This document shows, one piece after another, positions 9,601 through 17,613 of a DNA stretch of 64,000 bases (its first letter is position 1; each line of letters begins with the position of its first letter). The notes beneath the pieces are model-generated. The model saw only the letters and a program-made list of their open reading frames with translations, made no database searches and was not told the origin of the DNA. The translations under genes and the position numbers were made by a program. The stretch is from Marinisporobacter sp. (GTDB taxonomy: Bacteria > Bacillota > Clostridia > Peptostreptococcales > Thermotaleaceae). The stretch is from the NCBI GenBank assembly GCA_025210395.1, contig JAOARV010000065.1, positions 1 through 64,000 of the forward strand, in the 5' to 3' direction.

Positions 9601-12256
9601 TCTTGATGCTCTTGTAGAAGGATACAGAGCAGGAATGGAAAATGGAGATTTTCAATATGGTGCTTATTGCTTCGTAGCTCATGCTAAAAATTCATTTTAT
9701 ATAGGACGATCCCTTTGGATACTAGAAGAAGAAATTGTAGAGAATGTAAAAAATATAGAAAGAATCAAGCAAGGTTTATCCTTAAACTATGAAAAAATAT
9801 TTGGTCAACTTGTTTTAAATATGCAGGGGAAATCAAAAAATTCAGTTAAGCTTACAGGTGAAATGTGTGATGAAGATCAAATGCTTTCTATTGTTCGTGA
9901 GAGTGGTGATTTATGTGGAATGTTTTTTCTTTTTTTAAGTAAAACCATAGGATATTATCATTTTGGAGAATATGCTTTAGCAGTTGAATCTTCAAAAAAA
10001 GCAGAAGAAAATTTAGCAGGAGTTGCTGGAATGGTAGATATTGCTATACTTTATTGTTTTGATTCTCTTTCAAGACTAGCAATATATGCTACTGCTTCAG
10101 ATGATGAAAAGGAAGCTATTTTGAAAAAAGTTTCAGAAAATCAGGCAAAGATGAAAACTTGGTCTAAATATGCTCCAATGAATTATTTACACAAATTTTA
10201 TTTGATTGAAGCAGAAGCTTTGCGAGTAACGGGTAAAACGGATGAAGCGATAGACTATTATGAAAAGGCTATTTCTCTTGCAAAGGAGCATGAATATATA
10301 AATGATGAAGCTTTAGCCAATGAACTAGCTGCGGAATTTTGGATGAATAAAAATAAGTATAACTATGCGAAATTGCACTTTAAAGAAGCACATTCGGGCT
10401 ACAAGCTCTGGGGGGCAGAAGCTAAAGTAAAAGATCTACAAGATAAATATTTAGAAATTTTTCATGAAAAGATTGAAGGAAATACAAATGAGCTACAATC
10501 TACAATAACTGCTTTCGAGTTTATAGATATTCATACGATTATGAAAGCGAGCCAAGCTATTTCACAGGAAATTGTTTTAGAGGAGCTGACAAAGAAATTA
10601 ATAGATATTGTTATTGAGAATGTAGGGGCTCAAAAAGTGGTATTTATTATGAAGGAAGCAGACTGCTTTATTATTAAAGGAAAAAAAGAAATGGAAGAAG
10701 AAAAAATAAATGGTGTTCAAGATATAATCCTTGAGGACTATGATCAGATTCCTAAGAGCATCATCAATTATGTAAGTAGAAAAAGGGAAAGTATTATCTT
10801 AGAAAATTCTATGGATTCCATAAATTTTAGTGGGGATCAATATATTGTTAAGACAAAACCTAAATCAATTTTATGTTTTCCTTTAATTAATCAAAGGAAA
10901 TTGAAAGGGATACTTTATCTAGAAAATAATCTTATGAGAGGTGCATTTACTAGGGATCGCTTGAAGGTTTTAGAAATACTTTCTTCCCAAATAGTAATTT
11001 CTCTTGAAAATGCAAAATTATATAAAGGATTAGAACGTTCTAACGAAATATTAGAGACGAAGGTAAAAGCCAGAACGGCTGAGTTGATGAAAGAGAGAGA
11101 TACTTTGCAAAAATATCTTGATATTGCGGAAGTTTCATTTTTGGTTTTAGATGAAAAGGCAAGAATTACATTGATTAATAGAAAAGGCTGTGAAATTTCA
11201 GGTTATTCTGAAGAAGAAGTGCTTGGGAAAAATATATACGAAAGCTTTGTGAAAAAAGAAGAAAATGAATTTGAAACTTTAATAAATGGAGAATTAGTAG
11301 AATATGTAGATAGAGTTATTATTACTAAAAGTGGTGAAGAAAAAATAGTATCTACTCATAATGTTGCATTAAGAGACCCAGAGGGGAAGATTAAAGGCGT
11401 ATTGAGTTGTGGAGTAGATGTTACTGAATATAAGCTGTTGAGAGAACAGCTTGAATATAATCAATTCAGGTTAGAACTTTTTTCTAATTTATCTCATGAG
11501 TTAAAAACACCATTGAATCTTTCTTTTTCTGCCGTACAAATGTTAGATATGTACGGAAGGAATGATTTGAGTCCAGAGGTCAATGAAAAAATTGGGAAAT
11601 ATACACATATTATAAAACAAAATAATTATAGGCTGTTGAAGTTAGTTAATAATATTGTTGATATCACCAAAATAAGCTCTAATTCCTTTGATTTGAATTT
11701 GCAAAATCATGACATAGTAGAGCTTATTAGAAAAATAACTTATTCAGTTTCAGATTATGTAGAGAATAAAAATCGAATATTAGAATTTCAGTCAAATATA
11801 CAAAGTAAGGTGATAGCATGTGATCCATTTAATATAGAAAGAATTATTTTAAATTTACTTTCGAATGCCATCAAATTTACAGATGAAGGAGATAAGATTT
11901 TTGTAAGTATGAAGGAGCAGGAAGATTCAATTCGTATAGTAGTAAAAGATACAGGAATTGGAATATCAAAAGATAAACAGAAAATCATATTTGAACGATT
12001 TAGACAGGTAGATAAATCCTTTACTAGAAATAGTGAAGGAAGTGGAATCGGATTAACCATTGTGAAATTACTAATTGAATTGCATGATGGAGAAATTACA
12101 GTAGATAGCCAGTTAGGTGAATTCACCGAATTTACTATAGATTTACCTATTAGGGAATTAGAAGAGGAATATATTTCTTCAAATAATTATTATGCTGTAG
12201 GAAATAGCTTAATTGATAGAATAGATATAGAATTTTCCGATGTATATGGAATATAA
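6602..12256 (+). CDS. trifunctional Ser/Thr kinase / ATPase / sensor histidine kinase
   Basis: An 1884-residue cytoplasmic signalling protein. Residues 1-265 are a Hanks-type kinase with HMDINPNN (126-133; Asp128, Asn133 retained) and a DFG motif. Residues 300-560 are an AAA-type ATPase with Walker A GYSGVGKS (from 327) and Walker B LVLFIDDLQWAD. A long helical, TPR-like region (about 700-1290) follows, then a GAF domain (about 1320-1475), a PAS domain (about 1500-1610) and a histidine kinase with HELKTP (His1632), N box NLLSNAIKFT, and G boxes DTGIGI and GSGIGLT. No receiver domain is attached. The start is TTG at 6602, since the only nearby ATG is out of frame and GAGGAGGGG lies just upstream. 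The input signal and partner regulator are unknown. Confidence 0.92.
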   Translation: MKLEGYEINELIYEGKETLIYRGYNKEKEKNVILKTLHSDRLTLKNIEKLKHEYEMGQKVNGIKGVVKVYDIKKHKGRIVLIKEDFIGNSLKQLIKSREIKLGQFLDIAIGIVDILNEVHHNKIIHMDINPNNILINNEGEIKLADFGSSIFLTREKEQEKSPDQLEGTIAYISPEQTGRIHKTVDYRADYYSLGVSFYELLTGRLPFDSSDKLEIIYAHIAKKALSPSKVNEHIPQAISNIIMKLMSKMPEDRYQSLTGLKNDLQICQESFKDHRQIKDFKIGKKDISDTFKIVEKLYGREEEIEKLISVFEKVNKGGKELVFIEGYSGVGKSALVKELHSQILGNCAYFGSGKFEQFQREKPYSALILALDHFINQLLLGSSDQLARWREKIVRAVENNGKVITEVIPSLKLIIGEPNPIPELGPIEAKNRFNLVFENFIQAIAQKEHPLVLFIDDLQWADPATLEFIKMIMTNQSIKYLLLIGAYRDNKINLLQPIRMMKDEMIKNKTRMNIIKLKPLQRKYVQAIIEDTLISLRKDLVALKELSDFTYNKTQGNPFFVKQFLQSLYDKEYISFDDDLMEWYWDTEQIKQLDITENVVELLMKKINTLNHSTIQQLKNAACIGNQFDLRTMALINEKPLESILDDLQWAVNEGLIAVVKDGNRESSQINIQFRFLHDRIQQAVYSLIPDERRPAIHLHIGRLLSKKYLDGKKTEELFETVRQLNLGKSIIKDQEEIMKLVQLNYKAGLVAKSTSAYEAAFIYFRTAIEMLSSYAWQDDYELTLQLYSEITEMSYLTSAFEKMDQYAEIVLQNAKTLTDKVKVYNLKIQAYQAQLNLQEALKVGISVLKLMGINLPSDPKKTHIDKAFSNVKEAMKGMEVEDLLKLPPMSDPIKLAAMEIMVSTVPTTYKAAPMLTPILTCKIVEMSIKYGNSPLSAGVYAFYGMILCAGTNDIELGYKLGRMSIELIENQNLKQYRAMILEIDNYCIKHWKEHLKSTLDALVEGYRAGMENGDFQYGAYCFVAHAKNSFYIGRSLWILEEEIVENVKNIERIKQGLSLNYEKIFGQLVLNMQGKSKNSVKLTGEMCDEDQMLSIVRESGDLCGMFFLFLSKTIGYYHFGEYALAVESSKKAEENLAGVAGMVDIAILYCFDSLSRLAIYATASDDEKEAILKKVSENQAKMKTWSKYAPMNYLHKFYLIEAEALRVTGKTDEAIDYYEKAISLAKEHEYINDEALANELAAEFWMNKNKYNYAKLHFKEAHSGYKLWGAEAKVKDLQDKYLEIFHEKIEGNTNELQSTITAFEFIDIHTIMKASQAISQEIVLEELTKKLIDIVIENVGAQKVVFIMKEADCFIIKGKKEMEEEKINGVQDIILEDYDQIPKSIINYVSRKRESIILENSMDSINFSGDQYIVKTKPKSILCFPLINQRKLKGILYLENNLMRGAFTRDRLKVLEILSSQIVISLENAKLYKGLERSNEILETKVKARTAELMKERDTLQKYLDIAEVSFLVLDEKARITLINRKGCEISGYSEEEVLGKNIYESFVKKEENEFETLINGELVEYVDRVIITKSGEEKIVSTHNVALRDPEGKIKGVLSCGVDVTEYKLLREQLEYNQFRLELFSNLSHELKTPLNLSFSAVQMLDMYGRNDLSPEVNEKIGKYTHIIKQNNYRLLKLVNNIVDITKISSNSFDLNLQNHDIVELIRKITYSVSDYVENKNRILEFQSNIQSKVIACDPFNIERIILNLLSNAIKFTDEGDKIFVSMKEQEDSIRIVVKDTGIGISKDKQKIIFERFRQVDKSFTRNSEGSGIGLTIVKLLIELHDGEITVDSQLGEFTEFTIDLPIRELEEEYISSNNYYAVGNSLIDRIDIEFSDVYGI

Positions 12257-12312
12257 ACAGAATGATTGATCATTAAAAATTTATATGATTATATGCTATG
12301 ATGAACAAATAA

Positions 12313-12358
12313 AAAACATCCTGTATTCAAAATGAATTTTTTAAATACAGGATGTTTT
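12313..12358. terminator. bidirectional terminator between convergent genes
   Basis: A stem of about 14 bp (AAAACATCCTGTATT with its complement at 12344-12358) has T-rich sequence on both strands. It separates the large kinase gene from the convergent transporter. Confidence 0.75.
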
Positions 12359-12372
12359 CATAATAATCCTTC

Positions 12373-13605
12373 TTATGCAGGCATGCGATATAGCATTATA
12401 GTAAATAAAATCATGCCTAAAAGGGCGAAGGGGTAAGTAGCTCCATAGCCTGCTGCAACGTCATCGCTTTTTGTAGCTTCCATGGCAGCACCTAGTCCAG
12501 GTGTACTAGTCATACCTCCACAAAGGGCACCAGAGAGCATGATCCAATTTATTTTAAAGACGTATCTTCCTACAATAAAACCAACGAATAATGAAGTTAA
12601 TCCACATAAGAACGATATACATACTAGGTAAGCACCTGATCCTGTAATGGAATTGATTGTTGTATATCCATATTTTAAACCTACCATAGAAAGAAAGAAT
12701 GCAAGGGCTAATTCCTGGATAGATCCTAAAATCTTACTACTCATTCTAAAGTGCATAGGACCAATTTTACCTATATATCCTAATATAAGGGATGCCACAA
12801 GAACACCACCTGTTGAACCTAAACTAAAATATTCTATAGTAGCGCCTAAGTAAATTTTGATCTTACCTAATAAAAACCCGATTAAACAAGCGAATACAAA
12901 GGCAATTAAATCAAAGCTTACTTCAAAATTTAAAACAGGGTCCTCAGGGGAAGACATCTCTTGTCTAAACAATTCTTTTTCTTCCTCAAGATCTATGCGA
13001 AAAATAAATGGTAGAAATTGCATTAAAACAATAACAATAAATACACCAGGAACATAAGCTACAGCATAGCCGAATCCAACCATACTTTCAGCTTCATTCC
13101 CATAGGAAGTAACGGCTTCTAGTGCAGCAGCTAGTCCTGGTGAACTAGTTAATGCACCTGTATAAACACCTGAAACAGCATAGGGATTTTGTCCCTTACT
13201 AATCATAGACATCATATAACAAATAAAAGCGCCAGTAAAAGTGATGACAAAGCCTAATAGTATAAATTTCAATCCATATTTTTTTAATACTTTACCTAAA
13301 TCTTTAGATGCTAAAAGACCTACAGCAGCTACAAATAGGATCAGGCTAAATAGGAAAAGCTCATTTGGAATAATTCCTTCTGTGAGCATCCTAGTTGCAT
13401 AGGCAGGTAAGTTTTCTACGTTTTTGTAAGGAGCAGCATATTTTCCATAGATATACCAGCCTGTAATAAGACCAGTAAATAAGCCCCCTGAAGTTCCTAG
13501 CTTGAACTTTCCAAATTCAATTTTTCCTATTAGTAATCCTGTTACAACGGAAAAAAAGATGAGTACAAAATAGTTTGTGATAAAAGCCGTATTATTAAAA
13601 ATCAT
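12373..13605 (-). CDS. AspT/YidE/YbjL-type membrane transporter under B12 riboswitch control
   Basis: A 410-residue polytopic protein with two homologous halves (about 10-200 and 235-405), each with the KxGxSGG motif of the AspT/YidE/YbjL duplication (KLGTSGGLFTGLITGW and LGSTGGVLVASLILGY) and a later SSPG or TSTPG stretch with conserved Pro-Gly. It lacks the TrkA-C domains that sit between halves in larger YidE proteins. The ATG at 13605 is chosen over the one at 13629 because AAAGGAGA precedes it. The cobalamin riboswitch and terminator upstream imply repression when B12 is plentiful, so a role in uptake of a corrinoid, precursor or a metabolite linked to a B12-dependent pathway is inferred. 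The substrate is not known. Confidence 0.85.
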   Translation of the reverse strand: MIFNNTAFITNYFVLIFFSVVTGLLIGKIEFGKFKLGTSGGLFTGLITGWYIYGKYAAPYKNVENLPAYATRMLTEGIIPNELFLFSLILFVAAVGLLASKDLGKVLKKYGLKFILLGFVITFTGAFICYMMSMISKGQNPYAVSGVYTGALTSSPGLAAALEAVTSYGNEAESMVGFGYAVAYVPGVFIVIVLMQFLPFIFRIDLEEEKELFRQEMSSPEDPVLNFEVSFDLIAFVFACLIGFLLGKIKIYLGATIEYFSLGSTGGVLVASLILGYIGKIGPMHFRMSSKILGSIQELALAFFLSMVGLKYGYTTINSITGSGAYLVCISFLCGLTSLFVGFIVGRYVFKINWIMLSGALCGGMTSTPGLGAAMEATKSDDVAAGYGATYPFALLGMILFTIMLYRMPA

Positions 13606-13643
13606 AGTTGGTCTCCTTTGTTTTGTCATAGGTATTTTGAAAT

Positions 13644-13671
13644 AAAAAAAGCACCTTTTTAAAAAAGGTGT
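13644..13671 (-). terminator. riboswitch-controlled terminator of the transporter gene
   Basis: On the minus strand, CACCTTTTT (plus 13662-13670) pairs with AAAAAGGTG (plus 13652-13660), followed by a seven-U run. The 5' arm AACACCT can instead pair with AGGTGTT at the aptamer's 3' end (plus 13731-13738), giving an antiterminator. Confidence 0.8.
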
Positions 13672-13730
13672 TTGATCTCAATAAGTATACTGATAAGCAA
13701 TTAGACAATAATTGCCCCTTGCTAATCTGT

Positions 13731-13955
13731 AACACCTCCTTATCCGCGTAAGTTATAACGGTATTGTTGAACATGGCAGGTCTCCTGACTTAGATTCATC
13801 ACACAACTATTTCCTTCCCATTTTAAAATAAAACAGTGGCACATATATAGCTGTCCTCTTCTTTACAGTGGCGGGACCGTGTCGGATTTTAACCGAACTT
13901 CCCTTTTAAGCTGTTAATAATGATTAACAACACCATGTTAAAGGGATTAAATTGA
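13731..13955 (-). promoter_or_regulatory. cobalamin (B12) riboswitch
   Basis: The minus strand carries the canonical B12 box AGTCAGGAGACCTGCC (plus 13774-13789) and, upstream of it in order, GGGAAG, CGGTTAAAATCCG, GGTCCCGCCACTGT, GCCACTG and GGGAAGG, all hallmarks of the adenosylcobalamin aptamer. The 3' AAGGAGGTGTT segment overlaps the switching helix with the terminator. It controls the AspT-type transporter gene. Confidence 0.95.
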
Positions 13956-13962
13956 CAAACAC

Positions 13963-13991
13963 ATTGTATTAGACTCACTCAAGAATGTCAA
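13963..13991 (-). promoter_or_regulatory. promoter of the B12-riboswitch transcript
   Basis: Minus-strand TTGACA (plus 13986-13991), 17 bases, TACAAT (plus 13963-13968). Initiation here would place the aptamer at the very 5' end of the RNA. Confidence 0.7.
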
Positions 13992-14122
13992 TGAATATAC
14001 GAAATGTTGAAATAGTTTTTATCTTGAAAGAATATTTAGAAAATACTGCAAAGCTGCTTTGGGTTTTCAAAAAACATAAAAAATGGTATACTAGGGATAA
14101 ATAGGATAGTGCGGAGGAAAAT

Positions 14123-15250
14123 ATGAAAAAGATAATATGGATGAGTATGTTGTTGATTCTTCTATGCTCTTTGAATGTGTATGGAGAACCAGAAGATGCA
14201 TTGAATACTTATGAGGATTTTGAAAGTTATACAGAAACAGGCGAAATTTTAGAAGCTAGTGAAGTAAAGGTAATCCAAGAATATGAAGGATTTACAGAAA
14301 AAAACCAAGCTGTAAAATTAAAAGTTACTAGTGGAAAATATAAAGGAAAAGTTTTTGAAATCAATCATAATATACCAGACAATTATGTATATGCTATTGA
14401 GGTAAAAAAAGGAGATCAGGTTGTTATCAATATTGATGAATACATAGATGGCAAATTAGATGTAGCAGTAACGGATTATAAGCGTCAGCACTATGTACTT
14501 TATTTATATATAGTGTTTATTATACTTATTATGATCATCGGAAAAACAAAAGGGGTAAAGGCTGTTATCACCCTTTCTCTTACCATGTTTGCTATTTTAA
14601 AGATTCTTTTACCAGCTATGTTAAACGGAATGAATCCTATTCCTATTACCATTGCCATTTCCATTGCAATTACAATTATCACCATGTTTGTTATTGGAGG
14701 ATTTAATTATAAAAGTATTGCAGGAATTATTGGGACTAGTGGAGGGGTAGTTATTGCAGGGCTTATTGCCTATTTTATTGGTAGTAAAGTTAAATTAACA
14801 GGGCTTAGTAGCGAAGAAGCTGTTATGCTTATGAATATCCCACAAAAGGTAAATTTTGATTTCAAAAGTCTTTTATTTTCAGGAATTATTATGGGGGCAT
14901 TAGGTGCTGTAATGGATATAGGTATGTCTATTTCTTCTGCCATGGAAGAAATTCATAATGCGAATCCAGCCCTTACAAAGAAAGAATTATTCTCAGCAGG
15001 AATGAATGTAGGAAAGGATGTTATGGGAACCATGACAAATACCTTAATCCTTGCTTATACAGGAAGCTCTATTCCACTGCTTTTATTATTTATGGCTCAT
15101 GAAACATCTATTATAAAAATACTTAATTTAGATATTATTGCCACAGAAGTAATTCGGTCATTAGCTGGAAGTATTGGATTAGTTCTTACTATTCCATTAA
15201 CAGCTTTTGTTGCTAGTATAATGATGAAAAAAAATAAGGATGCTGCTTAG
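14123..15250 (+). CDS. YibE/F family membrane protein
   Basis: A 375-residue protein with a signal peptide (about residues 1-21, ending near VYG), an extracytoplasmic beta-rich region (to about 125) and seven or so membrane helices. The membrane part has the YibE/F family features (GIIGTSGGVVIAGLIAYFIG, MGALGAVMDIGMSISSAM, GKDVMGTMTNTLILAYTGSS). The family is widespread in Firmicutes and its function is not established. It is monocistronic: its promoter region is shared head-to-head with the B12-riboswitch unit and a terminator overlaps its stop. Confidence 0.85.
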   Translation: MKKIIWMSMLLILLCSLNVYGEPEDALNTYEDFESYTETGEILEASEVKVIQEYEGFTEKNQAVKLKVTSGKYKGKVFEINHNIPDNYVYAIEVKKGDQVVINIDEYIDGKLDVAVTDYKRQHYVLYLYIVFIILIMIIGKTKGVKAVITLSLTMFAILKILLPAMLNGMNPIPITIAISIAITIITMFVIGGFNYKSIAGIIGTSGGVVIAGLIAYFIGSKVKLTGLSSEEAVMLMNIPQKVNFDFKSLLFSGIIMGALGAVMDIGMSISSAMEEIHNANPALTKKELFSAGMNVGKDVMGTMTNTLILAYTGSSIPLLLLFMAHETSIIKILNLDIIATEVIRSLAGSIGLVLTIPLTAFVASIMMKKNKDAA

Positions 15251-15269
15251 AGGCATCCTTATTTTTTTT
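15235..15269. terminator. terminator overlapping two convergent gene ends
   Basis: TAAGGATGC (15235-15243) pairs with GCATCCTTA (15253-15261), followed by eight T. The plus-strand YibE/F stop and the minus-strand small gene's stop codon both lie within the hairpin. Confidence 0.8.
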
Positions 15270-15429
15270 GATAAAACACACCAAATATAGTCACTAGATT
15301 TAAAAAGAAGAAAAGAAATGTTGTAGGATGTGTACGACAATAGGGTGTATCTTTTAATATGAGGATGATTAGTAAAAAGAAAAATAGGAGACTGTCTCTA
15401 GAACAGTAGTATTCAGATGGTTCATTCAT
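15259..15429 (-). CDS. small hydrophobic protein, 56 residues, unknown
   Basis: On the minus strand an ATG at 15429 with a strong GGGAGGG ribosome binding site opens a 56-codon frame. The product has a short polar head with a CSRDS motif (residues 9-13), then a very hydrophobic stretch (14-25), a Cys/His-containing turn and a second hydrophobic segment (37-53). It looks like a short hairpin membrane peptide; such peptides are common among clostridial sporulation-stage proteins, but I do not recognise this one. Its TAA stop falls in the terminator hairpin shared with the YibE/F gene. Confidence 0.55.
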   Translation of the reverse strand: MNEPSEYYCSRDSLLFFFLLIILILKDTPYCRTHPTTFLFFFLNLVTIFGVFYQKK

Positions 15430-15439
15430 TAATAGACCC

Positions 15440-15930
15440 TCCCTTTATAGATTTCTCAATGGAAGCTTTGATTGATTATGAATTCTTCAAACGCCTTGAA
15501 GGTGCTATCGTATCCTTGGATTTTGTTAATACAAATAGTAACTTCACGAAGAAGAGAAGGAGCATCATAAATTCAATATATAAATGAGAAATCTATCAAT
15601 ACGAATAGAACATAAACCTTTATATAATATATGAGCAAGTCCTTTAGATCGGAACTTAGAATAAAAAACATCCATAATAATATATTATTGCAAAAATAAG
15701 CAAAACATTAGAAATTTCATGAATATTCAACGTTGTATACATTACAAAAAGTTAAAATATAGATGGCTAAAAGTATGATATTATAGAAAGTGCGTGTAGG
15801 TACGTGGTGGTGTTTTCCTAGAAATAATATTATATATATGCAATTATAAGAATAAATATAAACACATACCTAGGTGCGGAATTGTCAGAATTATTAAATT
15901 CTACTAAACTTATCAAAAGGAGGAATTATA
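15440..15930. other. gene-poor stretch upstream of the AbgT gene
   Basis: No convincing gene. A 12-bp inverted repeat (ATAGATTTCTCA at 15448-15459, complement at 15585-15596) encloses a minus-strand open stretch of about 38 codons that has no start or ribosome binding site and may be a gene remnant. An imperfect inverted repeat (about 15792-15808 with 15863-15877, core TAGGTACGTG/CACATACCTA) lies in what should be the 5' leader of the AbgT gene. I looked for a T-box signature there and did not find one. Confidence 0.4.
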
Positions 15931-17487
15931 GTGGCAAGTCTTTCAAAAACTTCTCAACAACCAAAGAAGGGAATATTCAACAAATTTTTAAATGGTGTTG
16001 AGGCAGTAGGTAATAAATTACCACATCCAGTAACGATATTTTTATTATTAGCAATTGCGGTAATTATTGTTTCAGAGATTGCTTCACGTGTAGGGTTATC
16101 AGTTAATTTCTATGATGCTAAATACAAAACAAACAAAACAGTTGAAGCAATTTCCTTATTAAATGCTGAAGGATTAAGGTATATGATCAATACAGCAACG
16201 AAAAACTTTACAGGATTTCATCCATTAGGAACCGTTTTAGTTGCTATGCTTGGAGTAGGTGTTGCGGAAGGAACCGGAATGATCAATGCAGCACTAAAAA
16301 AATTAGTACTTAGTACACCAAAAAGATTAATTACGGCTGTAGTTGTCTTTGCAGGTGTTATGTCAAATATAGCATCAGATGCGGGTTATGTTGTATTAGT
16401 TCCATTAGGTGCTATCGTCTTCTTAAGCTTTAAGCGTCATCCTCTTGCTGGTATGGCAGCAGCTTTCGCAGGAGTATCAGGTGGATTTTCAGCGAACCTT
16501 TTAATCGGAACATTAGATCCATTACTAGCAGGGATTACAAATGAGGCATTAACTGCTGGTGGGATTGAATTAAGTATATTACCAACAGCAAATATGTATT
16601 TCATGATGGCATCTACATTTTTAATTACCTTTATAGGAACTTATGTAACGGAGAAAATTGTTGAACCAAGACTTGGAGAATATAAGGGTGAATATAAAGC
16701 AGATGATAGTATGGAAGTTACAGAAACAGAGAAAAAAGGATTAAAGGCAGCAGGACTTTCGTTATTAGCTTTTGTTGTAGTTATGTTAGCTTTAACAGTA
16801 CCTGAAAATGCAGCATTAAAGGTAGTAGACGCAGAAAAACCATTAAAAGAATTTATCTATAATGGATTAGTTCCAACAATTATGTTCTTCTTCTTAATAC
16901 CAGGTTTAGTTTATGGTATTGTAGCAAAAACCATTAAGAATGATAAAGATGTAATTAAAGCTATGAGTACAGCTATGAGTGGTATGGGAGGATATTTAGT
17001 ATTATGTTTCTTTGCAGCTCAGTTTATTAAATATTTCTCTTATACAAATATGGGAATCATTTTAGCAGTAAGTGGTGCAAAGTTCTTAAAAGCTATTGGC
17101 TTTACAGGATTACCACTGATTCTTGCATTCATCATTGTTGCTGGATTTATTAACTTATTCATCGGTTCAGCATCTGCTAAATGGGGAATTATGGCCCCTG
17201 TATTTATCCCAATGATGTATCAATTAGGATTTACACCAGAATTTACACAGCTTGCATATCGTATAGGAGATTCTTGTACAAACATTATTTCGCCACTTAT
17301 GTCCTATTTTGCAGTAATCGTAGTATTTGCACAAAAATATGATAAAAATACTGGAATTGGTACATTGATTTCTACAATGCTTCCATATTCTATAGCATTT
17401 TTATTAGGATGGACAGCATTGATGGTAGTTTGGTACTTATCAGGAGCACCAATTGGACCAGATGCATTTATCCACTTACCTATGTAA
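15931..17487 (+). CDS. AbgT family transporter
   Basis: A 518-residue polytopic inner-membrane protein of the AbgT family, which import p-aminobenzoyl-glutamate or export sulfonamides/antimetabolites. Family features include HPVTIFLLLAI near residue 32, the GVAEGTGMI segment, and the re-entrant hairpin motifs SNIASDAGYVVLVPLGA and GSASAKWGIMAPVFIPM. The start is GTG with an AAGGAGG ribosome binding site. It is followed after a terminator by a PepT-like aminopeptidase, so an oligopeptide-like or aminoacyl substrate that is then hydrolysed is a fair inference. Confidence 0.9.
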   Translation: MASLSKTSQQPKKGIFNKFLNGVEAVGNKLPHPVTIFLLLAIAVIIVSEIASRVGLSVNFYDAKYKTNKTVEAISLLNAEGLRYMINTATKNFTGFHPLGTVLVAMLGVGVAEGTGMINAALKKLVLSTPKRLITAVVVFAGVMSNIASDAGYVVLVPLGAIVFLSFKRHPLAGMAAAFAGVSGGFSANLLIGTLDPLLAGITNEALTAGGIELSILPTANMYFMMASTFLITFIGTYVTEKIVEPRLGEYKGEYKADDSMEVTETEKKGLKAAGLSLLAFVVVMLALTVPENAALKVVDAEKPLKEFIYNGLVPTIMFFFLIPGLVYGIVAKTIKNDKDVIKAMSTAMSGMGGYLVLCFFAAQFIKYFSYTNMGIILAVSGAKFLKAIGFTGLPLILAFIIVAGFINLFIGSASAKWGIMAPVFIPMMYQLGFTPEFTQLAYRIGDSCTNIISPLMSYFAVIVVFAQKYDKNTGIGTLISTMLPYSIAFLLGWTALMVVWYLSGAPIGPDAFIHLPM

Positions 17488-17490
17488 TAA

Positions 17491-17516
17491 AAAGACACCT
17501 TTTAGGTGTCTTTCTA
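17491..17516 (+). terminator. terminator after the AbgT gene
   Basis: A 10-bp stem AAAGACACCT/AGGTGTCTTT (17491-17500, 17504-17513) with a short T-rich tail. Confidence 0.75.
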
Positions 17517-17613
17517 TATTGGGAATAATTATAAAATTTTAGTGATCAATAGAGGAAAATGAAAGAAATGATAGAATACAATAAATGGCAAATTTAAAGG
17601 GGAGGTAAATAAA

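Noticed and set aside
15600..15930. T-box leader upstream of the AbgT gene
   Set aside because: No AGGGTGGNACCGCG-like T-box sequence is present; only an imperfect inverted repeat is seen.
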